Of a stretch of DNA of 64,000 nucleotides, positions 1 to 11,307 are shown piece after piece (the first letter of the stretch is position 1; each line of letters opens with the position of its first letter). This DNA comes from Ctena decussata. Lineage: Eukaryota > Mollusca > Bivalvia > Lucinida > Lucinidae. The notes under the pieces were generated by a model. It was not told the origin of the DNA and searched no databases. It was given only the letters and a program-made list of their open reading frames with translations. The position numbers were made by a program, and so were the translations under genes. The stretch covers positions 81,700,979-81,764,978 of the forward strand of contig OZ022501.1 of the NCBI GenBank assembly GCA_963989385.1, in the 5' to 3' direction.

Positions 1-345
1 CTGCTACGCACAGCCTTTTTCCAGAGCGTCGGCTTGTGTATTGTGTATATGAGGTGACCTTCGCTAATTGGTGACACGTGATATGCGCTAATTATCGAAG
101 TCTTTCACACCTTGGCAAGACAACCGACGCTTTGATTGTCTGTGATAACTTTTGACACGCTGTTGATTAAAATTATGTAAACAACCCAATTAACTTTTAA
201 TGGTTATTTTCTATTCCAATGTCGTGAACACCCACGGAAACCGCCGAAAAATCCGCGATCTGCAGAAAAAATTTGGGAGCCACAGGACTACCGTGTTATA
301 CCGATATCAGTGATATATCGGTCCGCGGTATAACGGCGCTCCAGT
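1..345 (-). mobile_element. Rearranged relic related to the 10.4-11.3 kb hAT-type element
   Basis: Bases 1-170 match the reverse complement of about 10560-10745, including CACAGCCTTTTTCCA, a CTAATTATCGAAG block and a GTCTGTGATAACTTT block. Bases 310-345 (TATAACGGCGCTCCAGTGTA) instead match 11143-11170 in the direct orientation. The two pieces therefore have opposite orientations relative to the intact relative, which points to internal inversion or two fragments. The copy runs off the window start, so its termini cannot be judged. No coding potential is seen. Confidence 0.6.
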
Positions 346-789
346 GTATTGACAGATGCAAAAGTGTGTCAATATTGGTATTCTCTGGTTGATATCACAT
401 CATATCCAATGCCTCAATCGTCAATTAATTGTCTATTGTTGAATTTAATATCAAAAGTCTCTACAAACAGCTGAAATGACTTACATTTAAGTATGTCTCT
501 AATCTTCTGACTTGCCGACCCACCTTCACCAGAGCCATCACCTGTGTCATTCTGCAAAACAAATATTGAAAATGCAGGGCTTTGGAAATACCAAAGTTTT
601 CTACTTGTCCATGGAGAGGGACAAGTAGATAGACAAAATTAACTTGTCCAAACAAATATTTACTTGCCCAGAAAAAGGTACACATAAAATAAGGAAAGAA
701 TAACAGATAATGAAAAGAGGAAGAGTTGAACTTGATGACAGTTTTTGGCTAACTGTCACACAGTTGCAAAAAATAGCCATCAGAGGAGA

Positions 790-1129
790 TGGCAAATCCC
801 CCGACCGAAGACCCCCATGGGCCTTGGTAAAAAGGGTGCACTTCAAAACACATATTAGTAATATATAGTCGTTCTTTTATGCTTCTGATTGACATTAACT
901 GTTAACAGATGCATGATTATCTAACATTCAGCACAAAACAGTATGCTTGACTGCTAAAAAGAGGTAATATCTCAAACAACCACCATATACACAAATGTAT
1001 AGCATATGATACATTCAACTTTCAAAATGTGTGAATAACTTCTAAAGTACAAGCCATACAAATCTAATTTTGAGCTCTCTAGTAAGTGAATTTGGACAAA
1101 GAATCCAAATCTGGAAAAAAAATTATTAT

Positions 1130-1170
<41 letters not shown>

Positions 1171-2349
1171 GCGGGAGGGGTCACGGGAATGTGGAGGGGT
1201 AAGAGAGAGTTAGGAACATTGAACATTGATAAGATATCACAGCATGATCATCAATATTCTAAAAGGTACACGGTTATTCAAATTCTGGAGCTGGCCAGGG
1301 TTATACAGTTATGGAGCAGAGCTCAAACTACCAAAGGGAAATAATTCACTGAGTCTAAAAGCAAGAGTTATCATTCATGTATGAGACAAATTGTCATGAC
1401 CTGTTCTGCATATCTGTGAAGTATCATGAAAATATTTCAAAAGGTACTCAAGCAATGGAGCGGACACCTAAAATCATCAAAGGGAAATAACTCAAAAAGT
1501 AAGAAAGCAAGAGTTGTCATTCTTATTTGCGACACATCATCATGACCTGTTCTACATATCTGTGAAGTATCATGAAAATATTCCAAAAGGTATTCAAGTT
1601 ATAGAGCGGACACGAAATCAGACCTAAAACCATCAAGGGGAAATAACTCAAAAAGTAAGAAAGCAGGAGTTGTCATTCTTGTTCGCGACACATCGTCATG
1701 ACCTGTTCTACATATCTGTGAAGTATCATGAAAATATTCCAAAAGGTATTCAAGTTATAGAGCGGACACGAAATCATACCTAAAATGATCAAGGGGAAAT
1801 AACTCAAAAAGTAAGAAAGCAAGAGTTGTCATTCTTTTTTGCGACACACCGTCATGACCTGTTCTACATATCTGTGAAGTATCATGAGAATATTCCAAAG
1901 GGTATTCTAGTAATAGAGCGGACACGAATCTGCCAAAAAATCACACCTAAAACTATCAAGGGGAAATAACTCAAAAAGTAAGAAAGCAAGAGTTGTCATT
2001 CTTGTTCGCGACACATCGTCATGACCTGTTCTACATTTCTATGAAGTATCATGAAAATATTCCAAAGGGTATTCAAGTTACAGAGCGGACACGAATCTGC
2101 CAAAAAATCACCAAAGGGGAGATAATTCAAAAAGTACAATAGCAAGAGTTACCATTCTTGTACGCGACACATCGTCATGTCCTGTTCTACATAACTGTGA
2201 AGTATCATGAAAATATTCCAAAGGGTATTCAAGATATAGAGCGGACAAGAAAGTGTTTACGGACGGACGGACGGACGGACGGACGCCAGGCTCATCGCTA
2301 TATCCCCCGACCGAAATATCCCCCGAACCTTTCGGTCGGGGGATAATAA
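790..2349 (+). mobile_element. Pearl/Helentron-like tandem-repeat element inside the hAT element
   Basis: At least six tandem units occupy about 1330-2260. The anchor GTCATGACCTGTTCT recurs near 1393, 1539, 1695, 1851, 2018 and 2174, giving a period of about 146-167 bp. The array is followed by an ACGG microsatellite (about 2262-2284) and a terminal hairpin at about 2308-2343 built from ATCCCCCGA and TCGGGGGAT. AAATCCCCCGACCGAAG near 794 may be the other terminus. Repeat core plus ACGG tract plus terminal hairpin matches the known arrangement of bivalve pearl-type Helentron derivatives; assignment to that group is inference. Confidence 0.6.
1131..1178 (+). repeat. T9 followed by G30 homopolymer tract
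   Basis: A run of T is followed by 30 uninterrupted G (1140-1169). Both the glycine-rich frame and its proline-rich antisense frame across this tract are homopolymer artefacts, not genes. Tract length is likely to be unreliable in the assembly. Confidence 0.9.
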
Positions 2350-2637
2350 AATGTATGTAGTGGTCACCTGTTTGATTTGCCTCACTGAGGCAATTCTAAC
2401 AGGAACCCACAACGTATCCTTTCATGAGAAAATATGGAAAATAATTCAGAATTATCCTGAACTACCGCCTCTGATGACACTTTGAATACTTGTCCCAGGG
2501 CAAGTTAACTGAAATTCCTCACTTGTCCAGAGTGAACCAGGACAAGTAGGCCAAGTCGGGCATAGTATTTCCACAGCCCTGGAGAATGAACATGTAGAAG
2601 TTAAGGTGAACACATCCAGGAGATAAAATTCTAACTA

Positions 2638-2821
2638 CAGTAGAACTTCAATGGCTCGAACAGGCTTGGGACCATGAAAATTAGTTCCAGCCAAAGGTAG
2701 TTCTAGCCATCCAGGATTAGTTTGTATATAAACTGAACTCTAGGGATCCAGGAACAAGTTGTAAGTTGTAGCCAGGCAGGGTTAACGAGCCATCAAAGTT
2801 CGAGCCATTGAAGTTCTACTG
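2638..2821. mobile_element. 184-bp MITE with perfect 24-bp TIRs and TA target site
   Basis: The left end (2638-2661, starting CAGTAGAACTTCAATGG) and the right end (2798-2821) are exact reverse complements over 24 bases. TA dinucleotides lie immediately outside both ends (2636-2637 and 2822-2823). CAGT-type termini with TA target duplication are characteristic of pogo/Tigger-like members of the Tc1/mariner superfamily. The short non-coding body makes this a MITE. Perfect arms suggest a fairly young copy. Confidence 0.88.
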
Positions 2822-2823
2822 TA

Positions 2824-3255
2824 TGAAGAACTTACACTAAGTTTCATTCAGAGCTTCTCCAAATGGGAAGAATTTGTTCTTTACAGATTACCATAATGAC
2901 CCTAAATATTCCGACAGACAGGTCTGAGGAAACATTGTAGAGCAGTTTGATCTGGGTCTGCAACATTTGCCATTCACTAAGCATCATTTGGATGCATAAA
3001 CATGTGTAAACTCCACTTTCTGAAAATTTTCCAACAATAAATGTCCGACTTTCGGGTGTCCGAAATTTTAGGGTCATTACGGCAGTCCCCATTCCAGAAG
3101 GCTCTCTTCACTTTCTGCGTAAGCTGCATCGAAATGTGCCTTTAAGGCTATCAGGGATAGAAAACTTCACTTCTTTGCTAGCCATGCCAAGTTACTCTAG
3201 CTGGAGGATGAGTAAAATTTGGACTGCTTCTTGCACAAACTATTAGAATCACCAG
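2824..3255. other. Unannotated spacer
   Basis: No repeat termini, tandem units or convincing exon are visible here. The short minus frame across 2844-3092 has no recognisable motif. Confidence 0.4.
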
Positions 3256-3476
3256 TGAGCCACAACAGGAGAAAACCAACAAAGTGGTTGTGTGCCCAGC
3301 ACAGACTCAGATCAGCCTGGGCATCCACCCAGTCTGATCAGTCTTCGCTGTCCGCATGAAGTTAGTTTAGACCCTTAGCTACCATTAAAGCGCTTCGGGA
3401 AGACTATCAGACTGGGCAGATGCCCAGTCTGCGCTGGGCGCATAACCACTTTGTTGGTTTTCTCGTGTCCGGCTCA
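3256..3476. mobile_element. Palindromic MITE, TGAGCC...GGCTCA family, copy A
   Basis: The element is nearly palindromic. It runs from TGAGCCACAACAGGAG to its complement, with internal blocks CCAACAAAGTGGTTGTG, GATCAGCCTGGGCATC and AGACCCTTAGCTACC. Four other full copies lie in this window (4036, 7438, 19142, 61184). The ends are strongly conserved between copies, so they are element termini rather than chance. Confidence 0.85.
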
Positions 3477-4035
3477 AGTGTTTGGTCATAAAGGGATTTT
3501 CCACCTCTGCCTTTTCAACAGTAAAGGCAGAGACCAGTCTGGACACCTATGCAAACGATCTGAGTCTGCTCTTTTCATATTGCAGACACACAATATTCAT
3601 ACTTGAGGCTGACACCAAGCATGTTTTGCCCAGGTGAAGGAGTTGTGATTCCCCTATAGAGGTATAGAAGGGTGCTGCACCCTTCTGCCTTTTAGCCTTA
3701 CCCTTCTGACTTTTGACCTTACCCTTCTGCCCTCCCTTTGAGGAAGGTACAAAAAGAAGTAGGGAGACTGATCAGACCATATGGATCAGCAGGATCATCT
3801 GATCCCTCAAAGACTGAACATAGGTACACTTTCTCTACAGGTTCAGACACACGCAAGCTCTCGAGATCAGCAGAAATTCTGACAACATGTTCTGACCCCT
3901 CATAAAAATTGCCTCAGTGAGGCAGCAGCTCATCAGAGGGCCCACAACATACCAGTATGCCTTTTTCGGAGAACAAAAATCATATTAGACTTCTCATCAA
4001 TACACAACTTCCAGATCTTATGGCCTATACATGTA
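3477..4035. other. Spacer with short CCTTCTGCC-type imperfect repeats
   Basis: About 3660-3740 repeats ACCCTTCTG(C/A)C(T/C) several times in close succession. Nothing else is recognised and no gene is supported. Confidence 0.4.
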
Positions 4036-4270
4036 TGAGCCGCGACACGAGAAACCAACAAAGTGGTTGTGCGCCCAGTGCAGATTCAGATCAGCCTGGG
4101 TATCTGCCCAGTCTGATCAAAGTCTTTGGTGTCCGCATAGAGGTAGCTTAGACCCTTAGCTACCTTTTAAGAGCTTAGCCCAGTCTGATTGGACTGGGGG
4201 GATGCCAAGGCTGATCTTAGTCTTCGCTGGCGCACATGCGGCTTTGTTGGTTTTCTCGTGTCACGCCTCA
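4036..4270. mobile_element. Palindromic MITE, TGAGCC...GGCTCA family, copy B
   Basis: The start is TGAGCCGCGACACGAG and the end is the complement with one change (CTCGTGTCACGCCTCA). The internal organisation matches copy A. The flanks read ATGTA on the left and ATATGTA on the right, which may be a short target duplication. Confidence 0.85.
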
Positions 4271-4494
4271 TATGTACAAGTACTTACTGTTGAGGTACTA
4301 TCTGGATATCCGGAATCCACTGGTTCCTGTTTCACCTCAAGCTCTATAAATATAAATATTACTGTGATCATCCAAATCATTAAGACACTAGAATGTACTC
4401 AAAATTATCAAAGTTTCAGGTGACTGTATACATTATTTTAGTCTAATGCTGTGTTAAAAATAGGAAATATCTGAAAATCTTTATAACAACAGAA

Positions 4495-7432
4495 TAAAAC
4501 CAGAGGGCCAATGGCCCTATATCGCTCACCTGAGCACTGAGGTTATGTTGGAAAAACTAAGTTGCCACAGCAACAAAACAACATGCACAACAGCAATAAA
4601 ACACACCATTTATGTAGAGGATAATATCACAAACATTTATGCAGAAAAATAAGCTTTATCCCCCCCCTTAATGGCTTCTGAGAAGAAGATCTTTGGCAAA
4701 AAAAAAAAAAAAAAGAAAAAATTGAAAATTTGGCCCTTCAATTGCAACGGCAACCAATCAAAATCAGGTCTTTGGGCAAAATTCTTATAGCTGATAAAGG
4801 ACTACTCTAGGAACATTTCTGTAAAGCTTTTGTCAAAATATCTGCCGTAACACAGAAATAAATACCAAATGTCCACTTTCCCCATTGTAGGTCTATGGAA
4901 ATTTTAAGTTGCCATAGCAACAGTTCACATGGGCAATGATAAAATGAAATATACTTTAGGTAGAGGCTAATGTTATTAATATGTATGCAAAGTATCAGCT
5001 TCATCCTCCTCATGGCTTCACTTTCCCCATGATAAGTCAATGGAAACTATAAGTTGACATAGCAACCAAAGTTCTTATTGGGTTGGAAGAAAAACAAAAT
5101 TCATGTAGAGGCTTCTGTCATCAACATGTTCGCACAATATCAGCTTCATCCCCCATATGGCTTCTGAGCAGAAGATTTTTTCATTTTTTCTTTTTTTTTT
5201 TCGAAAATTTACCCTATATTTTGCCATGGCAACCAATCAAATTCAGTGATTTGGAGAAAATTCATATGAAATATAGAGGACTATTCAAGAAACATTTCTG
5301 TAGAAAGAAAATCTAAATAAAAGCCGTGAGACAGCAAAAATTGCCAATTTCCATTTTCCCCATTATAAGTCAATGGAAACTCTTAGTTGCCATAGCAACC
5401 AAACTGCTGGAGTAATTGCCATGAAAAATAGTAATTCTATAGAGGCTAGTTCTAAGATTCTTTCTGTACAGTTTGAGCTTTATTGGCCACACAGTTTATG
5501 CAGAGATGATTTTTTAATATTTTTCCATTTTTAACTACAGTCGAATCTCGGTAGTTCGAACGCCGATTTTTCGAAATTACCGGATTTTTCGAAATGGAAA
5601 CACGGTCCCGATCCTAAGCCCATTAATTCTATGCAAAAACACTTCCGCAAATTCGAATTTCGATTATTCGAAAAATCGGATTTTTCGAAAGAAATATTTG
5701 GTCCCGGTGGAGTAAATTCATTATAAATATCCCTCTATTATTCGAAATCAAAATTTATGCTCCAATTTTCATGCCGAAAATAACACCTATTGTCATCGAT
5801 GAGCTACATATTTACAGCCTCAGGTCATCACTACCACTTGTACAGGTAATTATCGCTTCACGACCACTAACGTTTTGATGGGTTAGTCATTAATTTCTGT
5901 TGAGCAAAAGGTGTCTGTCTAATTGCATAATTGACGGGGATTATTTTGTTCGAAGTTTGTAAATTTAAGTGCTAAATATTATGCCTTTTGCAACCAGCAA
6001 AGGCTTGGACTAGCATGCGCATCCGAATTTTGGTTTCGAACGGTTTGCACACGGACCATACTGTTTGCACACGGCACTAAACAGTCCCTGGCTACTCTGC
6101 GCAGACTGACAGGCTGGTTTGAGTACTCGGTGTTTCCAAATGCATTGACTTCGAATGACTGAGGAACCTTTTCCGTGACATGGCTCAGGTGACCGATTCA
6201 GTCGTTTTTTCTGAAAACGAAAGTAGCCCAGTTCTCGGAAACATAAACGGAAAGTGAAAGTACATGATAGAAACAAGTCAGCGTTAAGCGGCTAGCCTGT
6301 TTCCGTTCAGTCTGGCTTTGATCTTCACCGGCGCTGCATTGTCATAAACAGTTGATTTGCAGAGCTAGGAAAATGTTTGGCACGTTGCTGCTTTCGGACA
6401 ATACACATGTACACATGTGCCGAACTCGAGGAATGGTCTCGCGATATGAGAAATGATCGTGGATGTTTTGGATGTTTCAGGTATGTAATATTAATAATTC
6501 TACGTTCGGATAAGGTTTTCATTGATTTGTAAAACTATGAACGACAGTAAGCATAGAGAAATGAAACATCGGACTGTCTGAAACACGCCGTAATAACGGT
6601 TTCCGGAAATGTGCGGAAATGAACGGGAAAAGCCGAATTCGAAAATTCGAACTACGGATAATTCGAATGAAATAGTGAGGTCCCTGTCAGTTCGAATTAT
6701 CGAGATTTGACTGTATTCGGTTGCAATGGCAACCAGAAAAATTGCCCAATTTGTATAAATTTAACAAGGCTGGTTAAAGACTACTCCAGGTACATTTCTA
6801 TAAAAGTTTTGTCACAATATCTGCAGTGGCATAGCAATAAATGCAAATTTTCTATTTTGCCATTATAAGTCAATGGCAACTTAAAGTTCCCATAGCAACC
6901 AAACTGCTAGAGCAATTGCCAAGAAAAACAGTACTTTTATAGAGGGCAGTGCCAAGATCCTTTCTGTGAAGTTTGAGCTTTATTGGTTGCATAGTTTCTG
7001 AGGAGATGATTTTTTAATATTTTTTCTATTTTTAACCATTCGGTTGCCATGGCAACCAGCCAAATTGTGCAATTGACAAAAATTTCATGTGGTTGATGGA
7101 GGACTACTCAAGGAACATTTCTGTAAAAGTTTTGTCAAAATATCTGCAGTGACATAGCAACAAATGCAAATTTTCAATTTTTCCCATACAAGTCAATGGA
7201 AACTTTAAGTTGCCATAGCAACCAAAGTTCAAAAGCAATTTGGATAAAAAAGAGTATTATTGGTTCCCCCTGCCTATAGATGCTATATATGAAATTTAGT
7301 TACAATGGGCCTTGTAATTTCAGAGGAGATGTCGTTTGAAAATGTTGACGGACGACGTACGACGGACAACGGACGACGGATGCCTGCCTATACTATAAGC
7401 TCACCTGTGAGCCTTCGGCTCAGGTGAGCTAA
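4495..7432 (+). mobile_element. Pearl/Helentron-like element with CAGAGGGCC leader and terminal hairpin
   Basis: The leader CCAGAGGGCCAATGGCCC is followed by ATCGCTCACCTGAG. The body repeats units containing CATTATAAGTCAATGG and TTGCCATAGCAACC. The end has a degenerate GACGGACGACG tract and the hairpin GCTCACCTGTGAGCC / GGCTCAGGTGAGC at about 7399-7430. The same leader and hairpin occur in the elements at 13.8, 22.46 and 54.7 kb although the cores differ. The body is interrupted by the TA-flanked element at 5538-6713. No Rep/helicase coding sequence is present, so this copy is non-autonomous. Confidence 0.7.
5538..6713. mobile_element. 1.18-kb pogo/Tigger-like TIR element inserted in a HINE
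   Basis: The left end CAGTCGAATCTCGGTAGTTC pairs with the complement of the right end, CAGTCAAATCTCGATAATTC. TA lies outside both ends (5536-5537 and 6714-6715). Rejoining the flanks gives the uninterrupted HINE unit seen at about 7026-7050 (TTTTTAACCATTCGGTTGCC). The first and last 150 bp contain several further TTCGAA/TTCGAAT motifs. Minus-strand frames at 6010-6276 and 6325-6522 show no transposase motif, so this is a non-autonomous copy. Confidence 0.83.
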
Positions 7433-7437
7433 TAATA

Positions 7438-7675
7438 TGAGCCGCGACATGAGAAAACCAACAATGTGGTTGTGCACTCAGCGCAGACTCAGATCAACCT
7501 GGGCATCTGCCCAGTCTGATTAGACTCTTCGCTAAGCGGTTAAAGGGTAGCTAAGAGTCTAAGCTAGCTCCATGCGCCCAGGGAAGACTCTGATCAGACT
7601 GGGCGGATGCCCAGGCTGATCTGAGTCTGCGCTGGGCGCAATACCACATTGTTGGTTTTGTCGCGTCGCGGCTCA
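7438..7675. mobile_element. Palindromic MITE, TGAGCC...GGCTCA family, copy C
   Basis: This copy sits a few bases beyond the terminal hairpin of the preceding HINE. The ends are TGAGCCGCGACATGAG and the complement CGCGTCGCGGCTCA. ATA flanks lie on both sides (AATAATA... and ...ATATTT). Confidence 0.85.
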
Positions 7676-8375
7676 TATTTTACTCCTATCATGCAAAAAA
7701 AAAGCTCAGACAAGAAATTAGTCAAGCTTTCACTGTTCATAAAGGCTATACACAGTTCCGATAATAGCCCCTAAGCTCCGTCTACTTAGTAACTGTTACT
7801 ACATCTCACAAGCTTCACACAAAGATGGCCGAAAAATAAATGACAAATGCAAGTGTCTGCTAAATGTTGGCGATCTATGGGGAAGAATCAGCCTCTTCAT
7901 GACCTACACATGGTAGTTGGCACATCATGTATTTCCGATGCGTTCTGTTCTTGCAAAGCAGGGTAAGTTTATTAAAAGTGGTGTTAGTTTGTTTTCTTTA
8001 AACAGGTTTACATCCTTTCTTAACTGTAAGGTAAAATCACAGACTTGAATATTGACCACTAACTTGCTATTTGTTTTTGAGACTATGTCACAAGCTATGT
8101 TGTCGTTGCATTGGCCAGGTATACACTATCATAAAATTATGAGTGACATTCTGGGTGTGGCGCGGATCTGTGTATTAATGACTAAATCCTAAAAGATTCA
8201 GAAACGGTGGCTCATACACCGTTTGGCAAACCTTGCCCTCTTATTTTTAAATTCTCAATATGCACGGATCAGGCTAGCCCAGAAATCTAGGGAGAACTGA
8301 CTTCTTCCTCAAGGCAAAATAAGGGGACGTTTATTAACTCAAGTTAATACATACTATGTACTCTAATTATTGAAG
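7676..8375. other. Unannotated spacer
   Basis: No recognisable exon, repeat terminus or tandem structure is seen in this stretch. Confidence 0.4.
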
Positions 8376-8503
8376 TTTAGACCCTTAGTTACCATTTAGT
8401 TACCATTTAAGCCCCACAGCAAAGACTGTATTAATCAGACTGGGCAAATGCCCAGGCTGATCCGAGTCTTCATATGACACATTATTTTTAATGTTGTGGC
8501 TCA
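8376..8503. mobile_element. Truncated copy of the TGAGCC palindromic MITE
   Basis: TTAGACCCTTAGTTACC, CAGACTGGGCAAATGCCCAG and a decayed terminal GTGGCTCA match the right half of copies A-E. The left arm is missing. Confidence 0.65.
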
Positions 8504-8516
8504 AACGTGGAAACTA

Positions 8517-9859
8517 GAAATGTTTTCTGACAAAAACAGATGTCCCCTGCCTACGCTTTCCCATATCTCCTGAATGGATGGATGGATTTTAACCAAACTT
8601 GCATATGGATATATCACTTGGGAGATGAAAAAGAACTGATTAGAATTTGGAGACCTTGATCACATTTTCAAGGTCACAGAAGGTAAAAGAATGTTGAAAA
8701 ATGGCTTGTTTTGCACCATATCTCCTGAAGAGATTGATGGATTATGACCAAACATAAACAAATGTATAATCGCGAGCTGGAAAAGAACTCATTAAATTTT
8801 GGTGACCTTGACCATATTTTAAGGTCACAGGAGTTCCTCACTTGGCAACATTTAGGAGGTGCAGACAACCATTTTTCAACAATCTTTGACTTCCTGCGAC
8901 CTTGAAAATAGAGGTAAGGTAAAAAAATATTATCTGTTCTTTTGCATCTCTCAGTAATATATCTGTGGAAGTTTGGTTTAAATCAATCCATCCATTCAGG
9001 AGATAGAGTCTATCATGATGATCATGAAGTGGAGAAAAGGCATTTTAACGCTCTTTGACCTCCTCAGTCCTGTGACCTGGAAAATAGAGTCAAGGTCACC
9101 AAAATCTAATCAGCTCTTTTTCATCTCCCAACGATATATCTGTGCATGTTTGGTTTAAATCCATCCATCCTGTCAGGAGGTAGAGTGCAGACAAGGCAAA
9201 TATCAACACTCTTTGACCTTGTGTGACCTTGAAAATGGGGTCAAGGTCACCCAAATCTAATCAGGTCTTTTCCATCTCCCAGTGATATAGCTGTGCAAGT
9301 TTAAATCCATCCATCCGTTCAGGAGATATGGTGCAGACAAGCAATTTTGTATCATTCTTTGACCTCCTGTGACCTTGAAAATAAGGTCAAGGTCACTAAA
9401 ATCTAATCAGTTCTTTTCCCTCTACCCAATGATGTATCTGTGCAAGTTTTGTCAAAATCCATCTACATATATCCCTTCAGGAGACAGAGTGCAGGCAAGA
9501 AGCAATGTCGACACCGACACCAACAGGATCTGCACCAAAAGTATGTCCCGCACCATGGTGGGGGGTTGGTTGGTTGATTTGATGCTTAACGTCCACGGTA
9601 AACAACTAAGGTCATGTCGGGACGGTCAGTTAACCTAACCACACTATTCCTGGGCAGGCTTAGACCTCCTGAGCGGTTAACCAGTACTAAGTGCACATAC
9701 TTTCGCCAGTAACTGACAACTGCCCTTCTTGAATCAGCGGAAGGAGAAACGAAAGTATGTGGCCAGACCGGGATTCAAACCCAGGACCTCTGACTTACGA
9801 GTCAGGTGCCCTACCAATTGCGCTACCTGGCCCGGCCCATGGTGGGGGGACATAATAAT
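8517..9859. mobile_element. Tandem-repeat element with CATCCATCC-containing units, split by a SINE
   Basis: Units of roughly 140-160 bp repeat a drug-like refrain: a clause on (C/T)CATCTCC(C/A)A(A/G)(T/C)GATAT, then CCATCCATCC(G/T)(T/G)TCAGGAG, then TTTGACCT...GTGACCTTGAAAAT and AAGGTCAC. They extend from about 8570 to 9500. The leader region has AAAAACAGATGTCCCCTGCC and the end is CACCATGG...GGGGGACATAATAA. A tRNA-type SINE interrupts the last 20 bases. The class is not certain; the tandem core resembles the HINE elements but no ACGG tract or GCTCACC hairpin is visible. Confidence 0.5.
9566..9836 (-). mobile_element. tRNA-derived SINE, family S, full length with 13-bp TSD
   Basis: The element reads 5' to 3' on the minus strand. 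Its head (about 9765-9836) folds like a tRNA: an A-box-like TAGCGCAATTGGTAGGG, an anticodon arm CTGAC/GTCAG and a B-box-like GGGTTTGAATCC. The tail at the left is a (CAAC)n-like repeat next to ACGTTAAG. Direct repeats CCATGGTGGGGGG flank it exactly (9553-9565 and 9837-9849). The anticodon loop has six bases, so this is a retroposed pol III unit, not a functional tRNA. Confidence 0.9.
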
Positions 9860-10384
9860 TCCTGTATTAAATCAAGCTCCTTCTTTGACTTTGGACTGCT
9901 TAGTTTTGTCCAGCCTCAGACTGTTTTGTAATACTGGTTGAAAGAAAAAAGGGTCCACACAACTGTTTGCAGACCATTGCCTTCCATTAGAAGAATTTTT
10001 ATGCACAGCTGTAGATAAGAGGGCACACTTGGTGACAAATTGGGATATTTTTTGTTAATACTGCATAAAACATATACTGTGATCCCTCATCTGAACCGTC
10101 TCATCATCTGAACTGTCTCGATGAGACGGTTCAGATAAGGGGTCACAACATATGGTTTCAATGAAAAATAAGAAAAATTATCTCTCAATTATCATCAAAT
10201 ACTCCCTCTTATCTAGAGCTCTGTTACTGCACTGCATTTGTCAGCTTCTCTATTCAGGCCATGCTTCTCAGTCTAACCTGCATATTTGTGAAACTTTCTT
10301 ATTTTAGCACATGTAAGAGATGATTTAGTCGAGTTCCTGATTTATCATCCATCTGCTGCATAATTTACCTGATAACAGGGTTAT
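9860..10384. other. Spacer containing a 16-bp-stem hairpin
   Basis: ATCTGAACCGTCTCAT (10089-10104) pairs with ATGAGACGGTTCAGAT (10121-10136), an exact 16-bp stem around a 16-base loop. No gene is supported in the remaining sequence. Confidence 0.55.
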
Positions 10385-10392
10385 GATAACAT

Positions 10393-11299
10393 CAGGGCTA
10401 CAGAAATCCGAATTTTTGTCGGTTCCGACCGATTTTGAGTTCGAAAAACCGATTCAGATGTCATAAGGCACGTTTTTTTCGGTCCGAAAAAACGCAATTG
10501 GAGGATGTATGATGACATAATTACCTAGATTTTAGCCATGTGTCATATTATTAATCCAATAATCACGCACTGCTGTCAAAGTTATCACAGATAAACAAAG
10601 TGTCGATTGTCTAGGCAAGGTGTGAATACTATTATGTTTTTAGAAATCTTCGATAATTAGCACGTGTCACAATTTTGGCCAGCGGCGAAGGTTTTGCACA
10701 ACTCATAATACACACATACTCATGCCGACGCATGGAAAAAGGCTGTGCAACGTAAGGTTATATGTATACTTTCAAAGATAGCATAAGGAAAGAATTTGAC
10801 TAGCAAAAAGAAAATTTAAACGGGACTTGATTATGCGCAGGCTGGTCATGTTTTTTTCAGCCCACGTCATTTCTTGCGCAGAAAAATATTTTTTTTATTT
10901 CGTCCGAGGTACCTGTTTTGCAAGAATATTCAAATTTCAAGGGAATTAACTCGAATACAGTAAAATACATCAGTCGTAATACTTCTGCCAATTCCGTAAA
11001 TGAAGATCTGCGAGGATGTCCGATTGGTACGGCATGTGTACTTCACTTTCGGTCTGACTGTCTCTGCGCTTTGAAGCGCATTTTTCACGATAAGTAAGAA
11101 CATGTGGGCTAAATGGCATATAACGCAGTTCGATTTTATGTCTCCGCGTTATAACAGCGCTCCAGTGTAGTCATTAGTTTCGTGACTTTTTTGGATTGTG
11201 GCATACACAGTGTAGTCATTAGTTTTCGTGTCTATTTTGGATTTGTATGATGTCATCAGCCGTCCGGACTGATTGGATTTCATAATTTCTACAGCCCTG
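10393..11299. mobile_element. hAT-type element with 8-bp target duplication
   Basis: The terminal repeats are CAGGGCTACAGAAAT and, on the complement of the right end, CAGGGCTGTAGAAAT. The octamer GATAACAT lies immediately outside both ends (10385-10392 and 11300-11307). An 8-bp duplication with CAGGG termini is diagnostic of hAT. The left subterminal region is rich in CCGA/TCGG motifs. No hAT transposase is encoded in the 907 bp. Related fragments occupy the first 345 bases of the window. Confidence 0.9.
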
Positions 11300-11307
11300 G
11301 ATAACAT

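Larger units (their letters stand above)
575..2581. mobile_element. hAT-type non-autonomous DNA element
   Basis: The ends are inverted: CAGGGCTTTGGAAATAC at the left, and the reverse complement of the right end reads CAGGGCTGTGGAAATAC. CAGGG-type termini are typical of hAT elements. The expected 8-bp target duplication is only weakly visible (GAAAATG against GAGAATG), so the copy is old or the boundary is off by a base. Subterminal regions carry many copies of ACTTGTCC or its complement (near 601, 628, 645, 663, 2490, 2523 and 2550), as expected for transposase-binding repeats. The interior is filled by a tandem-repeat element rather than a transposase. Confidence 0.6.

Noticed and set aside
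1138..1344. Glycine-rich plus-strand frame
   Set aside because: It is translation of the G30 homopolymer; the complementary proline-rich frame is equally artefactual.
9765..9836. Possible tRNA gene (minus strand)
   Set aside because: It is the head of a SINE with a flanking target duplication and a six-base anticodon loop; the same holds for 24815-24889, and for the Gly-like heads at 42380-42450 and 48385-48455.
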